Below, in pieces: positions 1-9,133 of a DNA stretch of 64,000 nt. A program made the translations under genes and the position numbers. Source of the stretch: Streptomyces sedi (GTDB lineage: Bacteria; Actinomycetota; Actinomycetes; Streptomycetales; Streptomycetaceae); contig NZ_VDGT01000016.1 of the NCBI RefSeq assembly GCF_006335015.1, forward strand, positions 81,526 to 145,525, read 5' to 3'. Below the pieces are notes generated by a model. The model was not told the DNA's origin. It worked only from the letters and a program-made list of their open reading frames with translations, and did not search any database. Position 1 is the first letter of the stretch. The number at the start of each line of letters is the position of its first letter.

Positions 1-397
1 CGAACAGCTCGGGCAGGTCGCGGCCGTTGGCGTGGCCGTAGGCGCGCACCCGCTCGCGGCTGGCGCCGCCGAGCAGCTGGTAGAGGGGCAGTCCGGCGAC
101 CTTGGCCTTGATGTCCCAGAGGGCGACGTCGACGGCGGCTATCGCGGCCATGGTGACGGGTCCGCGCCGCCAGTAGGCGCCCCGGTAGAGGTACTGCCAG
201 GTGTCCTCGACGCGGTGCGGGTCCGCGCCGATCAGCAGCGGCGCGACGTGGTCGGTGAGGTAGCTGGCGACGGCGAGTTCCCTGCCGTTGAGGGTGGCGT
301 CGCCGAGGCCGGTGACGCCGTCGTCGGTGGTGAGGCGCAGGGTGACGAAGTTGCGGCCGGGGCTGGTGACGACGACCTGAGCGTCGACGATCTTCAT
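1..397 (-). CDS. manD: D-mannonate dehydratase, ManD/RspA subfamily of the enolase superfamily (3' part outside window)
   Basis: Only the first 132 residues are in the window. They hold the capping domain of an enolase-superfamily acid-sugar dehydratase: the start MKIVDAQVVV, then SPGRNFVTLRL, GDATLNGRELAV, YRGAYWRRGPVTMAAIAAVD, and LWDIKAKVAGLPLYQLLGG, which are the hallmark segments of the ManD subgroup. ManD converts D-mannonate (or D-gluconate in weaker relatives) to 2-keto-3-deoxygluconate, a cytoplasmic step of hexuronate breakdown. The ATG at 397 is 35 bp after the end of the ABC permease gene, so it reads as the last visible gene of the importer operon. Catalytic residues lie in the missing barrel, so mannonate versus gluconate preference cannot be judged here. 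Confidence 0.9.
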   Translation of the reverse strand, partial: MKIVDAQVVVTSPGRNFVTLRLTTDDGVTGLGDATLNGRELAVASYLTDHVAPLLIGADPHRVEDTWQYLYRGAYWRRGPVTMAAIAAVDVALWDIKAKVAGLPLYQLLGGASRERVRAYGHANGRDLPELF

Positions 398-432
398 GGC
401 TGAGGGGGTTCTTCCTGGTGGGGTGCGGTGGT

Positions 433-1275
433 TCAGCCCTTCGTGGCCCCGGCCGTGAGGCCGGCCACGAGGTATTTCTGACCGATGAGGGCGGCGATCA
501 CGACCGGGACGGTCATCAGGCTGGCGGCGGCCATCAGCCCGCCCCAGTCGGTGCTGGCGTAGGAGATGAAGTTGAAGAGGGTGACGGGCGCCGTGCGGGT
601 GTCCTCGTCGGCGAAGATCAGCGCGAACATGAAGTTGTTCCAGCTGGAGACGAACGCCAGCAGCGAGGCGGTCGCCGTGCCGGGCGCCGCCAGCGGCAGC
701 GCGATGCGCCAGAACGCGCCGAACGCGCTCAGCCCGTCGGTCCTGGCGGCCTCCTCCAGCTCGACCGGCAGTCCCTCGAAGAAGCCGATCATGATCCACA
801 GGATCAGCGGCACCGAGACGAACATGTGGCTGAGGATCAGCACGGTGTAGCTGCCGACCAGCCCCGCCTGGGCGAAGAGGTAGTACCAGGGCACCAGCAG
901 GGAGACGGCCGGCACGATGCGCGCGATCAGCACGATCGAGCCGGTGCGGTGCATCGTGAACCGGCCGACGGCCCACGCGGCGGGCACGGCGAGCAGCGCG
1001 GAGAGCCCGGTGGAGACGACGCCCACGACGAGCGAGTTGCGCATCGAGGTGATGATCTCGCCGTCGTCGAGCACGTTGCGCAGGTTCTCCAGCGTCGGGG
1101 AGAAGACCAGCCCGACGGTGGGGTCGGTGACCTGCACGTTGGTCTTGAACGCGGCGGCGAACATCCACACCAGGGGCAGCGCGAAGAACAGCGAGACCGC
1201 GACGACGGCCGCGCCGCGCAGCCAGCTCAGGGCGCGCCGGCGCCGTGCCGCCCGGGCGGCGACGTGGGCACTCAT
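433..1275 (-). CDS. Carbohydrate ABC transporter permease, MalG/UgpE type
   Basis: A 280-residue inner-membrane permease with about six hydrophobic segments. The cytoplasmic EAA loop (EAARTDGLSAFGAFWRIALP, near residue 190) contacts the ATPase. It is the second half of the importer heterodimer. The ATG at 1275 overlaps the stop of the upstream permease by four bases, which argues for translational coupling and fixes the start; longer open frames upstream are only the shadow of the neighbour. No ATPase gene is seen in the window, as is usual for Streptomyces CUT1 systems that share an MsiK-type ATPase. The substrate is inferred to be a sugar acid or oligo-uronide from manD next door. Confidence 0.93.
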   Translation of the reverse strand: MSAHVAARAARRRRALSWLRGAAVVAVSLFFALPLVWMFAAAFKTNVQVTDPTVGLVFSPTLENLRNVLDDGEIITSMRNSLVVGVVSTGLSALLAVPAAWAVGRFTMHRTGSIVLIARIVPAVSLLVPWYYLFAQAGLVGSYTVLILSHMFVSVPLILWIMIGFFEGLPVELEEAARTDGLSAFGAFWRIALPLAAPGTATASLLAFVSSWNNFMFALIFADEDTRTAPVTLFNFISYASTDWGGLMAAASLMTVPVVIAALIGQKYLVAGLTAGATKG

Positions 1276-2207
1276 GCTTCCTTCCTTCCGGCGCGACGCC
1301 GCAGCAGGACCACGACGGCGATGATGAAGAGGGTGAACAGCACGAGCACCGCCGAGGCGAGCCCGTACTCCTGGTAGTCGAAGGTGAGGCCGTAGGCGTA
1401 GACGTTGAGCGTCTCCACCTCGTAGTCCGAGCCGCCGCCGGGGCCCTTGGTGGCGTAGAGGATGTCGAAGGTCTTCAGCGCGTCGACGGAGCGCAGCACC
1501 AGTGCCGTCATCAGCGTCGGCATCAGCATCGGCAGCACGACGTGGCGGAAGCGCTGCCAGGGCCCCGCGCCGTCGACCAGCGCCGCCTCCTCGGGCTCCT
1601 CGGGCAGCGTGGAGAGGCCGGCGAGCAGCAGCAGCGTCATCATCGGCGTCCACTGCCAGACGTCGATGAACATCAGCGTCGGCAGTGACTGGCTGACCGA
1701 GCCCAGGAACTCCTGGGTGGGCAGGCCGAGCGAGTCGAGGATGTGGTTGGCGACGCCGTTGGTCGGGTCGAGGATCAGCAGCCACAGGATGCCGATCGCG
1801 ACGGGCGTGGTCAGCAGCGGGATGATCAGGATGGTCCGCACCCAGCGCATCCCGCGGAACGCCCTGCGCATCAGCATCGCGAGCGCCAGCCCGAGCGCGG
1901 TCTCGACCGCGACCGCGCCGACGGTGAAGACGACGGTGCGCTCGATGGCCGGCCAGAAGCGGCGGGTGTCGGAGAGGGCGTCCTGGAAGTTGCGCAGCCC
2001 GACGAAGGAACGGTCGGCGTTAACGGCGCCGAAGGCGTCGGTGAAGCCCAGGTTGAGCGTGAAGAGCAGCGGAAAGACGATCATCAGGCCGACGAACGCC
2101 AGGGCGGGGGCGAGCATCGCCCACTTCAGGCGCCGGTTGGCCTGTTCGAACGTGCGCGGGGTGCCGGCGGTGCGCCGGCCGCCGGGCCGCGTCGACGTGG
2201 TGGCCAT
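1272..2207 (-). CDS. Carbohydrate ABC transporter permease, MalF/UgpA type
   Basis: A 311-residue permease. After an Arg/Thr-rich cytoplasmic N-terminus comes a first membrane segment (WAMLAPALAFVGLMIVFPLL), further hydrophobic helices, and the EAA loop (EAALVDGAGPWQRFRHVVLP) at about residue 205. It pairs with the downstream MalG-type subunit. The ATG at 2207 shares one base with the stop of the binding-protein gene (TGATGG), so the order binding protein, MalF-type, MalG-type, manD forms one tightly packed operon. Confidence 0.93.
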   Translation of the reverse strand: MATTSTRPGGRRTAGTPRTFEQANRRLKWAMLAPALAFVGLMIVFPLLFTLNLGFTDAFGAVNADRSFVGLRNFQDALSDTRRFWPAIERTVVFTVGAVAVETALGLALAMLMRRAFRGMRWVRTILIIPLLTTPVAIGILWLLILDPTNGVANHILDSLGLPTQEFLGSVSQSLPTLMFIDVWQWTPMMTLLLLAGLSTLPEEPEEAALVDGAGPWQRFRHVVLPMLMPTLMTALVLRSVDALKTFDILYATKGPGGGSDYEVETLNVYAYGLTFDYQEYGLASAVLVLFTLFIIAVVVLLRRRAGRKEA

Positions 2208-3529
2208 CAGCCCTCCCGGTAGCGGTTGTCGCGGACGAGGAACTCGTCGAACTCGGCGTCCGCGTCGCGGGCCACGCCCGGCACGGACTCGCCGAGGATG
2301 CCGGCCACCAGCGGCCGTCCGACGATGTCGCGGGCCCGCGCGACCTGGAGCACCTGCGGCCGGTCGGTGCCGACGCCGCGCTCCGCGCTGATCCGCATGG
2401 TCTCGGCGAGTTCGGCGGGGAAGCTGCCGAGGGTCCCGCCGTCGGTCCAGGCGGACTCCCGGGCGCCGGGGATGCCCTCGGCCTGGAGCGCCGCGACCAT
2501 CTCGGGCCCCGAGGCCCAGCGCAGGAACTCCCAGGCGTCGTCGCGCAGCAGGGAGAACTCGTTGATCCCCAGGCTCCAGGACGGGATGTTGTGCGGGCGC
2601 GCCCCGGCGGGGCCGGCGGGAAACGGGGCGAAGCCGACCTCGTCCTGCACGGTGGAGACGCCGGGGTCGAGGAAGTTGGTGTAGATCGCGTCGGCGTCCA
2701 CGTAGAACGCGGCCTTGCCCTGGGCGAAGATCGGCATGGCCTGTTCCAGGCTCATGTTGGTCGCGCCGGGCGGTCCGGTCTCGTGCAGCAGCCGGCCGTA
2801 GTACTCGTAGGCGGCGATGGCCTCGGGGGTGGCGAGCGCGGAGCGCCCGTCGACGACGAAGTCGCCGCCGAAGGAGTACAGGAAGCTGGACCACTGGCTG
2901 ACGGCGCCGTTGCGCTGGCCCCGGCCGACGAAGCCGAAGAAGTTGTCGCGGCGGTCGGCGAGTTCGAGCGAGAGGTCCATCAGCTCGTCGAGCGTGCCGG
3001 GCGGCCCGCCGAAGTCCTCGACCAGGTCCCTGCGGTAGTAGAGCGCGGGTCGCTCGGTGACGACGGGAACGCTCAGCACGCTGCCGTCGACGGCGGAGCG
3101 CTCGCGCGGCGCCTGCTGGAAGTCGTTCCACCGGAAGCCGGCGTCGCCCTCCACGCGGTCGGTCAGGTCGACAAGCCAGCCGTTGTGCGCGAAGAGCAAC
3201 TGCTCCTGGAGCGCGCGCACCATCATGACGTCGACGTCGGTGGCCGACGCGTTGAGCTTCACGTTGTAGCTGCTGGTGAGCTGGTCGGCGGTGAGCATGG
3301 AGAGGGAGACCCGCCGCTTGATGCGGTCCTCGATCTCCTCCAGCCGGTCGGCGATGGCGTGGGACCAGACGTGGTTGATCGCCGTGACGCGCAGCGGGGC
3401 ATCCGGGGACGCGGTGCCGCCGCGGGTCGAGCAGGCGCCGAGCGTCGTCCCGCCGACGGCCGCGACCGCCGCGGTGGCGGCCAGCTTGCCGAACGAACGG
3501 CGGCTGACCCCCTGGCTGCTCGTGGACAT
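2207..3529 (-). CDS. Extracellular solute-binding lipoprotein of the sugar ABC importer
   Basis: A 440-residue family 1 extracellular solute-binding protein. The N-terminus combines a twin-arginine-like motif (SRRSFGK, residues 9-15) with a lipobox LGAC placing the lipidated cysteine at residue 33, so it is probably Tat-exported and anchored to the outer face of the membrane. The rest has the two-lobe pattern of maltose-type binding proteins (for example FAQGKAAFYVDADAIY and WEFLRWASGPEMV). First gene of the importer operon, preceded by a 331-bp regulatory gap carrying a FadR-type operator. Ligand unknown; a uronate or aldonate is inferred from manD. Confidence 0.92.
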   Translation of the reverse strand: MSTSSQGVSRRSFGKLAATAAVAAVGGTTLGACSTRGGTASPDAPLRVTAINHVWSHAIADRLEEIEDRIKRRVSLSMLTADQLTSSYNVKLNASATDVDVMMVRALQEQLLFAHNGWLVDLTDRVEGDAGFRWNDFQQAPRERSAVDGSVLSVPVVTERPALYYRRDLVEDFGGPPGTLDELMDLSLELADRRDNFFGFVGRGQRNGAVSQWSSFLYSFGGDFVVDGRSALATPEAIAAYEYYGRLLHETGPPGATNMSLEQAMPIFAQGKAAFYVDADAIYTNFLDPGVSTVQDEVGFAPFPAGPAGARPHNIPSWSLGINEFSLLRDDAWEFLRWASGPEMVAALQAEGIPGARESAWTDGGTLGSFPAELAETMRISAERGVGTDRPQVLQVARARDIVGRPLVAGILGESVPGVARDADAEFDEFLVRDNRYREG

Positions 3530-3860
3530 CCTCGTCCTCGACTTTCTGCGTACTCGTGCTTCGTGGTGCGGGAGCGTGCGGGTGTGTGCGTGCGATGCGT
3601 GGGGGTGCGCCCTGGTGTGCGCGCGGGGGGCCGCGCGGGTGTGCGCGACGACATTGGTCCAACTGGTAGGACCAGATGGACCGTAACAGGGCTCCCCCGG
3701 CTCTGACCAGCCCCGCTTCCGAAGCGTTACCGGGCGCGGTGGGCCGTCAGCCGGGTGTCATCACCGCGGGCGGTCGCGCGGGGCGCCGTCGCCGGGGGCG
3801 GTCACCGGGCCGGTCGCCGAGGAGCCGTCGCCCGGCCCTCAGCCCGCCGTCGCCCGGCCC
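3530..3860. promoter_or_regulatory. Regulatory gap between the importer operon and the GntR regulator gene
   Basis: This 331-bp non-coding stretch separates the stop of the GntR gene (3861) from the start of the binding-protein gene (3529), both on the minus strand. It holds the CTGGTAGGACCAG operator and a neighbouring TTGGTCCAA half-palindrome at 3655-3675, plus GT-rich sequence near 3570-3640. No small gene is supported. The importer promoter is expected here. Confidence 0.6.
3655..3675. promoter_or_regulatory. Probable FadR/GntR operator
   Basis: CTGGTAGGACCAG (3663-3675) is a perfect inverted repeat of the form TGGT-N3-ACCA, the classic half-site arrangement of FadR-subfamily GntR regulators. 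It abuts TTGGTCCAA (3655-3663), a second near-palindrome. The pair lies about 130 bp upstream of the binding-protein start and next to a FadR-type regulator gene, so local repression of the importer/manD operon is the simplest reading. Confidence 0.65.
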
Positions 3861-4646
3861 TCAGTCCTGGGAGGGGACCCCGCGCAGCAGGGTGTCGATG
3901 TGCTGGCGGGCCATCACGTCCAGGCTCAGGTCGAGGTCCGCGCCGTAGGTGCGCAGGCCGAGCCGGAGATGCTCCCGCATCCGCACCCGCGCCGACTCGA
4001 CGTCCCGGGCCACGATCGCTTCCAGGATCTCGGGGTGGTGCGGGACGCCCGGCTCGCCGATCGAGGGATCGGAGTTGGAACGGAGCATCATCTCGAACAT
4101 CATGCCGCCGATCGACGACAGCATGATCCGCAGCACCGGGTTGCCGCTGGCGGCGGCGATCGCGTCGTGGAAGTCGAGGTCGGCGCGGGCCTTGTGGATG
4201 ACGTCGGTCGCGGTCAGCAGCGCGTCGTTGGCCACCCGCATCGCGTCGAGGTCGCCCGCGGTGGCCCGCTCCGTGGCGAGCCCCACGATCTCGACCTCCA
4301 GCGGGATGCGCGCCTCGATCAGATGGCGCACGGTGGGACGGCCGGCCCGGTAGAGGGCGTCGTAGTTGCGGGCGTGCCCCGGGCTCTGCTCGGCGACGAA
4401 CGAGCCGCGGCCCGGCGCCACCTCGATCAGATGCTGGGCCTCCAGGCGCCGCAGGGCCTCGCGGACCACGTTCCGGCTGGCGCCGAAGTGCTCGGCCAGC
4501 TCGCGCTCCGAGGGAAGCTTGCTGCCGACGGCGATCTCGCCGGAGCGGATGTCGTGCTCCAGCTGGCGCGCGACGCGCTCGGTCAGCAGCCCCCGCTGGG
4601 ACGAGGAAGCCGCACGTCCCGAAGGCGACGTGGGCGGGGCGGTCAT
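3861..4646 (-). CDS. FadR-subfamily GntR transcriptional regulator
   Basis: A 261-residue regulator. The winged helix-turn-helix spans about residues 21-85 (LPSERELAEHFGASRNVVRE and LRRLEAQHLIEVAPGRGSFV). The C-terminal FCD ligand domain carries LDFHDAIAAASGNPVL and HHPEILEAIVARD, whose Asp and His residues normally bind a metal and a carboxylate ligand. Such proteins sense sugar acids or keto-acids and repress neighbouring catabolic operons. It sits just upstream of and codirectional with the importer-manD operon and is the obvious candidate for the TGGT-N3-ACCA site at 3663. The inducer is inferred to be a hexuronate or aldonate. Confidence 0.93.
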   Translation of the reverse strand: MTAPPTSPSGRAASSSQRGLLTERVARQLEHDIRSGEIAVGSKLPSERELAEHFGASRNVVREALRRLEAQHLIEVAPGRGSFVAEQSPGHARNYDALYRAGRPTVRHLIEARIPLEVEIVGLATERATAGDLDAMRVANDALLTATDVIHKARADLDFHDAIAAASGNPVLRIMLSSIGGMMFEMMLRSNSDPSIGEPGVPHHPEILEAIVARDVESARVRMREHLRLGLRTYGADLDLSLDVMARQHIDTLLRGVPSQD

Positions 4647-4888
4647 GACCAGGAGCTTAACAGCAGGCCCGTGCCCGCCTCCCCCGCCGCCGGCGGCGTC
4701 GCGGCCCGCCCCCGGCCGTCCTTCGCCCGGCGGCCCCCGAGCTGCCGGGCCGCGGGAAAGGTGGTTGCGTGGCAGAAGTGGGGGCCTTCCCGGAACCGCG
4801 GGGAACGGCCCGCGGGAACGGCCCGCGCGGGCGGCGCGCCGCCCGGGGGCGCCCGCCCGGTCCGAACACGAGGCGTTGGGGAGCGAGC

Positions 4889-5374
4889 ATGGCCGTGCGG
4901 CACCATCTGGTCCTCCGTCCGCCGCCCGCCGTGTGGCGGGTGTTGGAGGATCCCCGCTCCTACGCGCGGTGGGTGGTCGGCACCCGGGAGTCGGGGCCGG
5001 CGGTCGACGACTGGCCGGAGGTCGGCTCGGCGCTGGGGTACACGGTGCGGCTTGGCCTCCGCGACCTGCACGGGCGGACCTGGGTCAGGCGCTACGAGCC
5101 GCCGCACATCCTGGAGTTGGAGGCCGACAGCGGCCCACTGGGCACCGCGCGCATCGCGCTGGAGATCCGCCGCTGGGGACGGAACACGCTGGTGATCATG
5201 GAGGAGCATCCGCTGCGCGGACTGGGCGGGCGGATGCACAACGTCGTGCTGGACGCCGCTCAGCAGTTCCGGCACCGGGGGATGCTCGCGCGGCTGGCCC
5301 GGGTGGTGGAGGAGCTGACGCCCGAGGAGCCCGCCGCCGAGGACCGCCCGTCCCCGCCGCGCCCTCGGGCGTAG
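4889..5374 (+). CDS. SRPBCC (START-like) family protein
   Basis: A 161-residue single-domain protein with the polyketide cyclase/dehydrase fold pattern: HHLVLRPPPAVWRVLEDPRSYARWV at the start, alternating strands in the middle (VRRYEPPHILELEAD, TARIALEIRRWG) and a C-terminal long helix (VVLDAAQQFRHRGMLARLARVVEEL). Members bind hydrophobic ligands; the ligand here is unknown. The ATG at 4889 is chosen because a GGGGAG ribosome site precedes it and it coincides with the domain boundary; an upstream start at 4769 would add a low-complexity Gly/Arg/Pro extension. Convergent with the hemerythrin-like gene. Confidence 0.8.
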   Translation: MAVRHHLVLRPPPAVWRVLEDPRSYARWVVGTRESGPAVDDWPEVGSALGYTVRLGLRDLHGRTWVRRYEPPHILELEADSGPLGTARIALEIRRWGRNTLVIMEEHPLRGLGGRMHNVVLDAAQQFRHRGMLARLARVVEELTPEEPAAEDRPSPPRPRA

Positions 5375-5393
5375 CGGTCGGCCGGGCGCCGGC

Positions 5394-5984
5394 TCAGGAG
5401 CCGTCGCGGCGCAGCGCGTCCCTGACCCGGTCCGTCATCGCGGCGAAGGGGCCGACGGCCCACTGCGCGGCGGGCGAGCCCGCCGTACTCGGGTGCGGGT
5501 GGGTGGGTGCCCTCCGCTCGGCGGCCAGCAGCCGCCGGCCCATCCGGAGGCGCTCCTCCCGTGAGCAGGCGTCCAGGACGGAGGGGAACTCGTCGCGCTC
5601 CTCCGCGTCGGCGTGGTCGGAGACGGCCCGCTCGAACTCGTCCAGCCGCACGTCGAACTCCGCGTTGTCCACGCCCATCCTCTCCAGCTCGGCGAGGACC
5701 TGGTTGGCCTCGTGCTCCTCCTCGTTCCTGGCCTCGGCCTCCCGCCTGCCCGCCACCCGTTTCGCGACGGGGCGCAGGATCATCTCCTCCGCGGTCTCGT
5801 GCACCGCGAGCAGGGCGCGCAGCCGGTCGAACTCCCGCTGCCTGCGGGTCCCCTCGGCCACCCGGACCTCGCTGAACCCGTCGCGGATGCGGGCGTGCTG
5901 GGCCAGCAGCACGCCGACGATGTCCTCGTCGTCCAGGCGCGCCGCCGCGGCGCGTTCGGTCCTCGCGTCACCCAACGTGATCAT
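5394..5984 (-). CDS. Hemerythrin HHE domain protein
   Basis: A 196-residue protein with a hemerythrin-like cation-binding four-helix bundle. The likely iron ligands are spread as expected: LLAQHARIRD, LAVHETAEEMILRPV (HxxxE), EEEHEANQVLAELE and VSDHADAEERDEFP (H...E). Such proteins sense or buffer oxygen, nitric oxide or iron. The ATG at 5984 is preceded by an excellent AGGAGG ribosome site. The last 45 residues (RRAPTHPHPSTAG onward) lie outside the bundle. About 120 bp separates it from the end of sbcC; it may have its own promoter. Confidence 0.87.
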   Translation of the reverse strand: MITLGDARTERAAAARLDDEDIVGVLLAQHARIRDGFSEVRVAEGTRRQREFDRLRALLAVHETAEEMILRPVAKRVAGRREAEARNEEEHEANQVLAELERMGVDNAEFDVRLDEFERAVSDHADAEERDEFPSVLDACSREERLRMGRRLLAAERRAPTHPHPSTAGSPAAQWAVGPFAAMTDRVRDALRRDGS

Positions 5985-6109
5985 CTCCTCCTGCCGCAGG
6001 TCACCGGCGGCGGTCACGACGCGGGCGACCGGCGCTCGGCCCTCCCGGGTAACCGGGACGGCCCCCGGGGAAACGGGCCGGCGACCGGTCGCACGCGTGG
6101 CGCACGGGC

Positions 6110-9100
6110 TCACGCCCCCGTCGGGTGGTCGCGGTGGCGGACGGTGGAGCCGTGGCGGGTCTTGAGGATCTCCAGCTGGCTGGGGATCCGGGCGCGCAGG
6201 TCCGGAACGTGGCTGACGATGCCCACGTGCCGGTCGTGCTCGCGCAGGCCGTCCAGGACGTCGAGCACCTCGTCCAGGGACTGCTCGTCGAGGCTGCCGA
6301 AGCCCTCGTCGACGAAGAGGGTCTCCAGCCGGCGGCCCCCGGCCTCGGCGGAGACCACGTCGGCCAGCCCGAGGGCCAGCGCCAGGGAGACGAAGAAGGA
6401 CTCCCCGCCGGAGAGCGTCGCGGTGTCCCTGGCCCGGCCGGTCCAGGCGTCCAGCACGTTCAGCCCGAGGCCGGAGCGGGCCCGGTGGGCGGCGCGGGCG
6501 TCGGAGTGGACCAGGGCGTAGCGGCCGGCGGACATTCGGCGCAGCCGGACCGTGGCGGCCTCGGCGACCTGCTCCAGACGGGCGGCCAGCACATACGTCT
6601 CCAGCCGCATCCGGTACTCGTTCTGCGGGGAGGTGCCCGCCGCGAGCCCCGCGATGCCGGCGATGCGCCGGCTCTCCTCGCGGAGCGGGGCCAACGCGCG
6701 GGTCTCGTCCGCGAGCGCGTCGCCGAGTGCGTCCAGCTCGGCGCACCGCTGGCGGGCGGCGGCCTCGGCGGAGACGGCGGCGCGCAGCCGGGCGGTCGCC
6801 GCCTGCCAGTCGGCCTGGCTGGCCGCGGGATCGGCCGGCGGCCCTTCGACGGCCGCCACGGCGCGCGGGTCGGCGAGCAGCGCGGCGACCTCGGCCTCCT
6901 CGGCGCGCCCGCGCTCCAGCCGTTCCTCGGCCGCCCGCCGCTCCTCGGGAGCGAGGGCGGCGGCGCGGGCCTCGGCGGGGGTGGCGAAGCCGGCCGCGTA
7001 GGCGGCGTCGGCGCAGCGGGCGTCGGCGGTCTTCGCGCGGGCCGCGGTCTCCTCGGCGGCCCTGACCGCCGCGCCGGCCGCCGCCAGCGCCTCGGCGCGC
7101 CGGCCGAGGGCGGCGGCGCGGGCGGCGACGCTGGGGGCGCCGTCGCGGGCGCGGGCGATGTCGGCGGCGAGGGCGGCGCGTTCGGCTTCGAGGGCGCCCG
7201 CGCGGGCGGCGTCGGCGGCCAGCTCCTGCTCGGCCGCGCGGCGGGTCGCGGTCAGCTCGGCGTGGGCGCGCTCGGCGCGCTCCAGCGCGGCGGCAGCCGC
7301 CGGCTCGTCGGCGGACTCCTCACGGGCCGCGTCCCGTTCGGCCGTCGCCTCGGCCAGCTCGGCGGCGAGGGCCGCGGTCGAACGGTCGCCCGCCGCGGCC
7401 AGGGCCGTGGCGTGCTCGGCCTCCCGCGCGGCGACCCGGCGTTCGGCCTCGTCCCTGGCGGCCTCGGCCGCGCGGTGGGCGGCGCCGGCGGCCTCCTCGG
7501 CGGCGGGGTCGACCGGGTCGGCGCCCGGCGGGGCGGGCTCCGGGTGCTCCCTGGAGCCGCAGACGGCGCACGGCTCGCCGGGGGCGAGCCCGGCGGCCAG
7601 CTCGGCGGCGATGCCGGCCAGCCGGCGGTCCTTCAGCCGCAGCCAGGTGTCGAACGCGTCGGCCGCCCGCTCCCGCGCCTCCAGCGCCGCGGCGCGCGCC
7701 CCGGCCGCCGCCTCGGCCAGCGCGTCCCGCCGCTCGGCGGCGCGCGCCCTGGCCTCGGCCTCGGCGACGCGCTCGGCGAGCCGGGGCAGCCCGGCGCCGG
7801 CGGCCCTGGCCCGCTCGCGTCGCTCGCGCAGCCGCTCGGCGGCGGCCGGCCAGTCGGCGAGCCGGGCGTCGGCGTCCTCGATGGCGGCGCGCCGCTCGTC
7901 CTCGGCGGCGGCGAGCCGGGCCAGCTCGGCCGCGAGCGCCTCGGCCCGCTCCTCGGCCGCCCGCGCGGCGGCCAGCGCGCCGAGCCGGGTCCGCGCCTCG
8001 CGTTCCGCGGCGGCGAGGGCGGCGGCCGGGGCGTCGGGGGCCGGCTCCGGGCCCTCCAGCGCGGCGCGGGCGGCCCGCGCCGCCTCGACCGCCGCGCGGT
8101 GCTCCTCGGCGGCGGCCTCGCGCAGCCGCAGCGTCGGCGCCACCGTCGCGGCGGCCCCGGCGCGCTCCAGCCGCCGACGCGTCGCCTCGCGCTCGGGCCG
8201 GCGGCGGCGCAGCGCCTCGGCGCGCTCGCTCGCCTCGGCGTGGGAGCGGCGCAGACGGGCGCGCTCGACGGTCTCGGTGTGGCGCTCCCGCGCGCCGGCC
8301 TCGGCGGCCTCGGCCGCCGCCAGCGCCTGGGCTGCCACCGCCGCGCGCTCGCGCGCTCCGGAGCGGGCCAGGGCGGCGAACTCCAGGACGGCGTCGGCCA
8401 GTTCAAGATCGCCGGCGGACAGCTGCGCCCACCGGTGGTCGGCCAGCTCCGGGGCGTCGCCCGCGGCCTGGCGGACCCGGTGGCCGGCGGCGAGCAGGCG
8501 TTCGTCGCCGGTGCCGACCCGCTCGGCGGCGCGGGCGCGGCGCTCGGCGAGATGGTCCTCGGCGGCGCGGAACCTGCGGGTGTCGAAGAGCCGGCCGAGC
8601 AGCCTGGCGCGGTCCTCGGCGCCGGCGCGCAGAAACCGCGCGAAGTCGCCCTGCGGCAGCAGCACCACCTGGCAGAACTGGTCGCGGTTCATGCCGAGGA
8701 CCTCGCCGACCTCGTGGGCGATCTCCTGGTGCGAGCTGCTGAGCGCCGTCCAGGGCCCGTCGGGGGTGCGGCGTTCGCGCAGCAGGCTCCTGGCGCGCTC
8801 GCGGGTGGTGCCGCCGCCCCTGCGCTTGGGGCGCTGCTGCTCAGGGCCGCGCGTCAGCTCCCAGCGGCGGCCGGCTACGGTCAGTTCGAGGACGACCTCG
8901 GTGCGCGTCCCCGGGTCGGCGTGGTCGCTGCGCAGCGCGTGGACGCTGCCCTGGCGGGCGCCGGGGACGGAGCCGTAGAGGGCGTAGGCGACGGCGTCCA
9001 GCACGGAGGTCTTGCCCGCGCCGGTCGGACCGTGCAGCAGGAAGAGGCCGCCGGCGGCGAGCCGGTCGAAGTCGATCCGCTGGGTGCCGGCGAAGGGGCC

Positions 9101-9133
9101 GAACGCCGTGACGGTCAGCGCGTGCAGCCTCAT
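6110..9133 (-). CDS. sbcC: Nuclease SbcCD subunit C (Rad50-like SMC ATPase)
   Basis: 1007 residues, the usual size for actinobacterial SbcC. The Walker A loop GPTGAGKT is at residues 35-42; two long Ala/Glu/Arg coiled coils follow, interrupted at about residue 522 by the zinc hook CAVCG. The ABC signature (TLSGGESFFVSLALALGL), Walker B (LETLFVDEGFGSLDE) and an H-loop region (VGIVSHVPDLRARI) close the C-terminal half. With SbcD it forms an ATP-dependent double-strand exonuclease and hairpin endonuclease that trims protein-blocked ends and palindromes. The start at 9133 overlaps the sbcD stop by four bases. Very Ala-rich, typical of high-GC homologues. Confidence 0.97.
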   Translation of the reverse strand: MRLHALTVTAFGPFAGTQRIDFDRLAAGGLFLLHGPTGAGKTSVLDAVAYALYGSVPGARQGSVHALRSDHADPGTRTEVVLELTVAGRRWELTRGPEQQRPKRRGGGTTRERARSLLRERRTPDGPWTALSSSHQEIAHEVGEVLGMNRDQFCQVVLLPQGDFARFLRAGAEDRARLLGRLFDTRRFRAAEDHLAERRARAAERVGTGDERLLAAGHRVRQAAGDAPELADHRWAQLSAGDLELADAVLEFAALARSGARERAAVAAQALAAAEAAEAGARERHTETVERARLRRSHAEASERAEALRRRRPEREATRRRLERAGAAATVAPTLRLREAAAEEHRAAVEAARAARAALEGPEPAPDAPAAALAAAEREARTRLGALAAARAAEERAEALAAELARLAAAEDERRAAIEDADARLADWPAAAERLRERRERARAAGAGLPRLAERVAEAEARARAAERRDALAEAAAGARAAALEARERAADAFDTWLRLKDRRLAGIAAELAAGLAPGEPCAVCGSREHPEPAPPGADPVDPAAEEAAGAAHRAAEAARDEAERRVAAREAEHATALAAAGDRSTAALAAELAEATAERDAAREESADEPAAAAALERAERAHAELTATRRAAEQELAADAARAGALEAERAALAADIARARDGAPSVAARAAALGRRAEALAAAGAAVRAAEETAARAKTADARCADAAYAAGFATPAEARAAALAPEERRAAEERLERGRAEEAEVAALLADPRAVAAVEGPPADPAASQADWQAATARLRAAVSAEAAARQRCAELDALGDALADETRALAPLREESRRIAGIAGLAAGTSPQNEYRMRLETYVLAARLEQVAEAATVRLRRMSAGRYALVHSDARAAHRARSGLGLNVLDAWTGRARDTATLSGGESFFVSLALALGLADVVSAEAGGRRLETLFVDEGFGSLDEQSLDEVLDVLDGLREHDRHVGIVSHVPDLRARIPSQLEILKTRHGSTVRHRDHPTGA

